From positions 1 through 26,035 of the forward strand of contig CAJGDW010000008.1 in the NCBI GenBank assembly GCA_904502115.1: a stretch of DNA of 26,035 nt, written 5' to 3'. A model generated the notes under the pieces. It did not search any database. It was not told the DNA's origin and saw only the letters and a program-made list of their open reading frames with translations. Origin of the DNA: Paludibacteraceae bacterium (GTDB lineage: Bacteria; Bacteroidota; Bacteroidia; Bacteroidales; Paludibacteraceae). Both the position numbers and the translations under genes were made by a program. Shown piece by piece: positions 21,914 to 26,035 of this stretch (position 1 is its first letter; each line of letters begins with the position of its first letter).

Positions 21914-23197
21914 TTATCCACCAAAGTCGTCAAAGTGAATCATATCTTTTTCTACACCTAAGCTATCTAACAAGTCAAGCACGGTTTTTGCCATCATTGG
22001 AGGACCGCATAGGTAGTATTCGATTTCTTCTGGTTCTTCGTGTTGTTTTAGGTAGGTATCGCCCATAACTGGAGCAATGAAACCAGCGGTGTACTTAATA
22101 CCCAATTTATCGGCTTTGGGGTCTGGACGGTCAAGCGCCAAGTGGAAGTGGAAATTGGGGAATTCTTTTTCCAATTCCAAGAAGTCTTCCAAGAAGAACA
22201 CCTCGTCGATAGCACGTGCGCCATAGAAATAGTGCATTTCACGGTCGCGTGTGTTAAGGGTTTTAAGCATGTGCATGATTTGTGCACGCAAAGGAGCCAT
22301 ACCGGCACCACCACCTACCCAAATCATTTCGCGTTTGCTGTCAAATTCTGGGTGGAAGTCGCCGTAAGGACCACTCATAATTACTTTATCGCCAGGTTTT
22401 AGCGAGAAAATATAGGTAGACGCAATACCGCAAGGAACATCCATAAAGCCAGGACCTTGGTCTTTTGGTTTGAATGGAGGAGTTGCAATACGTACAGTAA
22501 GGGTGATGATATCACCTTCGTCTGGGTAGTTAGCCATTGAGTAAGCACGAATGGTTTGTTCGGTATTTTTTTGTTTTAGGTTGAACAAACCAAAGTTTTC
22601 CCAAGCAGGAACGTACAAATCGCCAATTAACGAACGATCGAAATCTGCGTAGTTAAGGTCGTATTCAGGAATAACGATTTGTGCATACGAACCAGGAATA
22701 AAGTCCATGTGTTCGCCTGCAGGCAATTTAACCTTGAATTCTTTAATAAAGGTAGCCACGTTGCGGTTCGAAATAACTTCGCATTCCCATTCTTTTACAC
22801 CTAGTACCGATTCGGGTACTTTAATGCTCATATCGCCTTTCACTTTTACTTGGCAACCCAAGCGCCAGTTTTCTTTGATTTGTTTACGACTAAAGTGAAC
22901 GGCTTCTGTAGGAAGAATTTCGCCACCACCTTCGGGAACTTGACAACGGCATTGACCGCATGAACCTTTACCACCACAAGCTGAAGGCAAGAAAATACCT
23001 TCTGCAGCCATGGTACCTAAAAGTGTACCACCCGATGCAACTTCCATGGTTTTTTCGCCGTTAAGGGTTACCTTAACTGGACCTGAAGGAGACAAATAAC
23101 GTTTTGCCACCAACAGTACGATTACCATTACTAGGATAATTCCAAGGAACACAGCAATACTGGCTCCTATCATTGTCATATTGATTGCTAATAACAT
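21914..23197 (-). CDS. nqrF: Na+-NQR subunit F (NADH dehydrogenase, FAD and 2Fe-2S)
   Basis: Entry subunit of the Na+-translocating NADH:quinone reductase: oxidises NADH on the cytoplasmic side and passes electrons through FAD and a 2Fe-2S cluster. The 427-aa product has one N-terminal membrane helix (about 8-31), a plant-type ferredoxin domain with cluster cysteines 74, 80, 83 and 115 (ACGGKGSCGQC, then LGC), an FAD-binding domain with RAYSMANY at 217-224, and an NADH-binding domain with GGGAGMAP at 295-302 and YLCGPPMM near 392-399. All cofactor residues are present. An AAAGGA Shine-Dalgarno lies before ATG 23197. Last gene of the operon here; no nqrM or apbE follows, the next gene being convergent. 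Confidence 0.97.
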   Translation of the reverse strand: MLLAINMTMIGASIAVFLGIILVMVIVLLVAKRYLSPSGPVKVTLNGEKTMEVASGGTLLGTMAAEGIFLPSACGGKGSCGQCRCQVPEGGGEILPTEAVHFSRKQIKENWRLGCQVKVKGDMSIKVPESVLGVKEWECEVISNRNVATFIKEFKVKLPAGEHMDFIPGSYAQIVIPEYDLNYADFDRSLIGDLYVPAWENFGLFNLKQKNTEQTIRAYSMANYPDEGDIITLTVRIATPPFKPKDQGPGFMDVPCGIASTYIFSLKPGDKVIMSGPYGDFHPEFDSKREMIWVGGGAGMAPLRAQIMHMLKTLNTRDREMHYFYGARAIDEVFFLEDFLELEKEFPNFHFHLALDRPDPKADKLGIKYTAGFIAPVMGDTYLKQHEEPEEIEYYLCGPPMMAKTVLDLLDSLGVEKDMIHFDDFGG

Positions 23198-23212
23198 AGT
23201 TATTGTCCTTTC

Positions 23213-23818
23213 TTAAATTTTTAAACCAGAGAAACACATAAATGCCAAGGCCATCAAACCTACGGTAATAAAGGTAATACCCAAACCACGCAATGGTTTT
23301 GGCACATTGCTATACGCCATTTTTTCGCGAATTGCAGCCAAGCAAACAATAGCAATTAACCAACCGATACCCGAACCTAGGGCATATACGGTTGCTTCGC
23401 CTACGCCTTTAAATTCGCGTTGTTGCATAAACAAGCTGGCACCCATGATGGCGCAGTTTACAGCAATAAGGGGCAAGAAAATACCCAAAGAAGCGTATAG
23501 CGATGGTGAGAAGCGTTCTACAATCATTTCTACCAACTGAACAATGGCAGCAATAACGGCAATAAACAGAATAAAGCTTAAGAAACTTAAGTCAATATCT
23601 GCCGCAATAGCACCAGATTTTAATAGGAAATTTTCTAACAAATAGTTTACAGGCAATGTAATGAGCAATACGAAAATAACCGCAATACCCAAACCAAATG
23701 CCGTTTTTACGTTCTTAGATACAGCCAAATACGAGCACATACCCAAGAAGTAGGCAAATATCATGTTGTCGACAAAAATCGACTTAACAAACAAACTTAA
23801 TAAATTATTATCTTCCAT
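23213..23818 (-). CDS. nqrE: Na+-NQR subunit E
   Basis: 201-aa integral membrane subunit with about six helices, homologous to NqrD and arranged as an inverted pair with it. Cys28 (FLGMCSYLA) and Cys122 (AVNCAIMG) match the conserved cysteines that, with the two in NqrD, hold an iron centre in the middle of the membrane. The GxCxxLAVS and NCAIMG motifs are typical of NqrE and RnfA; operon context with nqrF and nqrC decides for NqrE. It is placed between nqrD (22 bp gap) and nqrF (15 bp gap). Confidence 0.96.
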   Translation of the reverse strand: MEDNNLLSLFVKSIFVDNMIFAYFLGMCSYLAVSKNVKTAFGLGIAVIFVLLITLPVNYLLENFLLKSGAIAADIDLSFLSFILFIAVIAAIVQLVEMIVERFSPSLYASLGIFLPLIAVNCAIMGASLFMQQREFKGVGEATVYALGSGIGWLIAIVCLAAIREKMAYSNVPKPLRGLGITFITVGLMALAFMCFSGLKI

Positions 23819-23840
23819 GATGATTCTGTATTATGGGTCA

Positions 23841-24467
23841 TTAATCGTTTAACTCTGGATTTTTAGCACGTTGGAACCAAATGATACAACCCAATATTAT
23901 CAATGCCATAGGCGCTAATAACATCAAACCATTGTTCATATAGCCTAACTCATAGATTTCTTTACCAATAATTTCTTTGCCTAGCAAAGTTCCTGATCCT
24001 AAAAATTCGCGAATAGCTGCAACTATCACCAAAATAGTAGCATATCCAAAGCCATTGCCTAATCCATCTAGGAACGAAGCCCAAGGACCATTTGCCATAG
24101 CAAATGCCTCCAATCGACCCATTAAGATACAGTTGGTAATAATAAGACCGATAAATACGGAAAGTTCTACACTCACGTCGTACGCAAAGGCTTTTAAAAA
24201 TTCACTTACAATAGTTACCAACGCCGCAACAACTACCAATTGTACAATGATACGAATACGGTTAGGAATGGTATTACGAAGCAATGAAATCACTAAATTG
24301 GCAACTGCCACAATAATGGTCACAGATAGACCCATTACCAAAGCAGGTTCTAATTTTGCTGTTACTGCCAATGCCGAGCAAATACCCAACACTTGCATGG
24401 TAACTGGGTTATTCTTCCATAAAGGTGAGAAGAATGTTTCACGATTTTCTTTTGAAAATAAACTCAT
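23841..24467 (-). CDS. nqrD: Na+-NQR subunit D
   Basis: 208-aa integral membrane subunit, about six helices, partner of NqrE. Cys30 (LGICSALAVT) and Cys113 (ITNCILMGRLEAFA) are the iron-ligand positions known from the family; the N-terminal soluble stretch contains PLWKNNPVTMQVLG, typical of NqrD/RnfE. It has an unusually strong Shine-Dalgarno (TAAGGAGG, 24483-24476) for this organism, partly made from the nqrC stop codon, which suggests high or coupled translation. Confidence 0.96.
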   Translation of the reverse strand: MSLFSKENRETFFSPLWKNNPVTMQVLGICSALAVTAKLEPALVMGLSVTIIVAVANLVISLLRNTIPNRIRIIVQLVVVAALVTIVSEFLKAFAYDVSVELSVFIGLIITNCILMGRLEAFAMANGPWASFLDGLGNGFGYATILVIVAAIREFLGSGTLLGKEIIGKEIYELGYMNNGLMLLAPMALIILGCIIWFQRAKNPELND

Positions 24468-24474
24468 AATCTAT

Positions 24475-24483
24475 CCCTCCTTA
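24475..24483 (-). promoter_or_regulatory. Strong ribosome binding site for nqrD overlapping the nqrC stop
   Basis: TAAGGAGGG on the minus strand, 7 bp before the nqrD ATG; the TAA is the nqrC stop. A full anti-SD match stands out because most other genes in the window have weak or no Shine-Dalgarno. Confidence 0.7.
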
Positions 24484-25170
24484 TTTCTTTAAAAAGTTAA
24501 CATATTGACCTAAACCAGCTTGTAGCATAGCGTCCACACCTTGCGAAGTAATGGTACCACCAGAGATGCCATTAACATAGTCTCTAGCATTGTCTGATTT
24601 ACCTGGTTTTACAATAGCAATTGAGGTAAAATTACCTTCTCTGCTAATTTGTTTACCTTTAAATTGAGATTTAAAGGCTGTCGAAGTTATTTCTGCACCC
24701 AAACCAGGAGTTTCGCCTTTATGGTTAAAATAAACACCATAAACAGTTGATTTATCAGCATCCAATGCGATATAACCCCAGATTGGTCCCCATAGACCTG
24801 CGCCATACACGGGCAATACATATTTGGTTATACCATCTATTTCGCAAACAAATAGAGGTAGGCTACGATTTTTTGCCTCTTTTGCATTTTCTGCTTTAGA
24901 ATCGATAGCAAAAGCACCTGTTTCTGCTTTTATTGTGCCATCCACAGAAAGAATTAGTTCTTTTTTTACAATTTTGCTGTACAAATCAGCCACATCAGCA
25001 CCTTTGGTTTCTACGTTCAAAGACGCAAGAATTTGTTTTTTCTTATCAAGTTCTTCATTGGCTGTTTGCTTATCTTTTAACGAAGACGATACAAATGCAA
25101 GCAAGAAAGCCACGATAATAACCATGACCGATGCATATACAATGGTATAAGTATTACTGTTAGTATTCAT
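24481..25170 (-). CDS. nqrC: Na+-NQR subunit C (covalent FMN)
   Basis: 229-aa subunit with one N-terminal membrane helix (about 9-28) and a large domain outside the cytoplasm that carries FMN bound through a phosphoester to threonine. The attachment motif is GISGGTITSQGV, with the acceptor threonine at residue 206; the classical form is SGATxTS, so here Ala is replaced by Gly. Other family features: YVLPVYGAGLWGPIWGYIAL (117-136) and GETPGLGAEI (152-161). FMN attachment requires the flavin transferase ApbE, which is not encoded in the window. ATG 25170 has no clear SD. Confident from motif and operon position. Confidence 0.95.
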   Translation of the reverse strand: MNTNSNTYTIVYASVMVIIVAFLLAFVSSSLKDKQTANEELDKKKQILASLNVETKGADVADLYSKIVKKELILSVDGTIKAETGAFAIDSKAENAKEAKNRSLPLFVCEIDGITKYVLPVYGAGLWGPIWGYIALDADKSTVYGVYFNHKGETPGLGAEITSTAFKSQFKGKQISREGNFTSIAIVKPGKSDNARDYVNGISGGTITSQGVDAMLQAGLGQYVNFLKK

Positions 25171-25181
25171 GGTATTATTAT

Positions 25182-26035
25182 TTAAGAGTTAATAGCTTTA
25201 GTTGCACGTTTAGCACGTTTAGAAATATTGCGTTGTACTACCAAGTAGTCGAACAAAGGTGCAAATACGTTACCAAACAAGATAGCAAGCATCATACCTT
25301 CTGGATAACCAGGGTTAAGTACACGAATGATGATGGCCAAAGCACCAATCAAACAGCCGTACATCCATTTACCAGCTTCGGTACGAGCCGAGGTAACAGG
25401 GTCGGTTGCCATAAATACAGCACCAAATGCAAAACCACCCAAAATTAAGTGATAGTACCAAGGAAGTGCTGCTGCAGCTGTATCAGGACCAACAGCGTTG
25501 AAGATCCATGCCATTAAAGCACCGCTACCAAAGATAGACAACATAACTTTCCAACTAGCAATACGAGTAACTAGCAATAGGATTGCACCCAATGCAATGG
25601 CAATGATGCTGGTTTCACCAATAGAACCTGGGATTAAACCAATAATGGCATCCATTACGGTAGAAGGTTCGCCTACAGCATTTACCAAAGTAGTTTGTGT
25701 AGTAGGAGACACGGCTACTTGACCCAAAGGAGTAGCACCAGTAAAGGTATCAACTAGTTTTCCTTCGCCCAAACCTAAAATACCGTCTTGAGCAATCCAA
25801 ACGCCGTCGCCCGACATTTTAGATGGATACGAGAAGAACAAAAACATACGGGTAACAATGGCCACGTTAAAGATGTTCATACCGGTACCACCAAAAATTT
25901 CTTTTGCAAAAATAACAGCAAAAGCAGTAGCTACGGCTAGCATCCACAAGGGGCAGTCAATAGGAACAATCATAGGGATGATAATACCCGACACCAAGAA
26001 ACCTTCGTGAATTTCTTCACCTTTAAATTGTGCTA
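25182..26035 (-). CDS. nqrB: Na+-NQR subunit B (covalent FMN, riboflavin; 5' end beyond window)
   Basis: Central membrane subunit of the Na+ pump, which carries a covalent FMN and participates in Na+ translocation and quinone reduction. 283 codons are visible to the right edge; the family is about 400 residues, so the N-terminal third and start are missing. The frame remains open through 26035 (residues AQFKGEEIHEGFLVSG upstream of the first TTG at 25997), so no start should be placed there. Visible motifs: EEIHEGFLVSG, KEIFGGTGMNIFNVAIVTRMFLF-type segment, and the FMN attachment site DTFTGATPLGQ, with the acceptor threonine at codon 25733-25731. nqrA is expected further right. Confidence 0.96.
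   Translation of the reverse strand, partial: AQFKGEEIHEGFLVSGIIIPMIVPIDCPLWMLAVATAFAVIFAKEIFGGTGMNIFNVAIVTRMFLFFSYPSKMSGDGVWIAQDGILGLGEGKLVDTFTGATPLGQVAVSPTTQTTLVNAVGEPSTVMDAIIGLIPGSIGETSIIAIALGAILLLVTRIASWKVMLSIFGSGALMAWIFNAVGPDTAAAALPWYYHLILGGFAFGAVFMATDPVTSARTEAGKWMYGCLIGALAIIIRVLNPGYPEGMMLAILFGNVFAPLFDYLVVQRNISKRAKRATKAINS

Noticed and set aside
25995..25997. TTG at 25997 as the nqrB start
   Set aside because: The same frame continues to the window edge with conserved NqrB residues (EEIHEGFLVSG), so the gene is truncated by the window, not started there.

Overview
This window looks like an ordinary core-genome segment from a member of the Bacteroidota, most likely order Bacteroidales. 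Three things suggest this: (i) several gene starts are preceded by the Bacteroidota housekeeping promoter pattern (TTTG or TTG, about 19-21 bp, TAnnTTTG); (ii) the gene order rimP-nusA-infB-cvpA-sufBCDS-sufE, the Na+-pumping NADH:quinone reductase and the paired yjjP/yjjB genes are all familiar from anaerobic Bacteroidales; (iii) base composition is moderate to low GC and ribosome binding sites are mostly weak. The genus cannot be fixed from sequence alone.

Layout. 1-10000 (minus strand) is one tightly packed run, transcribed from a strong promoter near 10084-10054. It carries rimP, nusA, infB, cvpA, sufB, sufC, sufD, sufS and the start of sufE, which runs off the left edge. Several junctions touch or overlap (TAATG at sufC/sufD and sufD/sufS), and the predicted mRNA begins almost exactly with a perfect 9-bp hairpin. 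10142-11523 (plus) is a two-gene unit, tcdA and a lolD-like ABC ATPase, joined by an ATGA overlap. 11510-11986 (minus) is a small lipoprotein with seven collagen-like Gly-X-Y triplets; its end overlaps the end of the ATPase gene. 11987-12305 is the only gap over 300 bp and is full of short repeats and palindromes. 12306-13660 (minus) holds trpS and a small TPR gene. 13724-14963 (minus) holds the split ThrE-type exporter yjjP/yjjB. 15052-17721 (minus) is a secreted GH13 amylase/pullulanase with its own promoter and terminator. 17806-20772 (minus) holds priA and an exported TPR-like protein. 20883-21821 (plus) is a BASS-type transporter with a terminator overlapping its stop codon. 21914-26035 (minus) is the nqrBCDEF part of the Na+-NQR operon; nqrB is cut by the right edge.

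How the genes fit together. The left operon joins ribosome maturation, transcription elongation, translation initiation and Fe-S cluster assembly. The right operon encodes a respiratory Na+ pump that uses Fe-S clusters and covalently bound FMN. YjjPB would fit export of succinate, a common end product in anaerobic Bacteroidales, and the periplasmic GH13 enzyme fits alpha-glucan use.

I found no phage, defence, CRISPR, tRNA or rRNA features and no convincing new multi-gene system. The least explained material is intergenic: four short arrays of a degenerate 8-bp unit (TCGATTAG-like) at four separate places, and a MITE-like nested palindrome of about 127 bp at 12182-12308 that supplies the stop codon of the neighbouring TPR gene.
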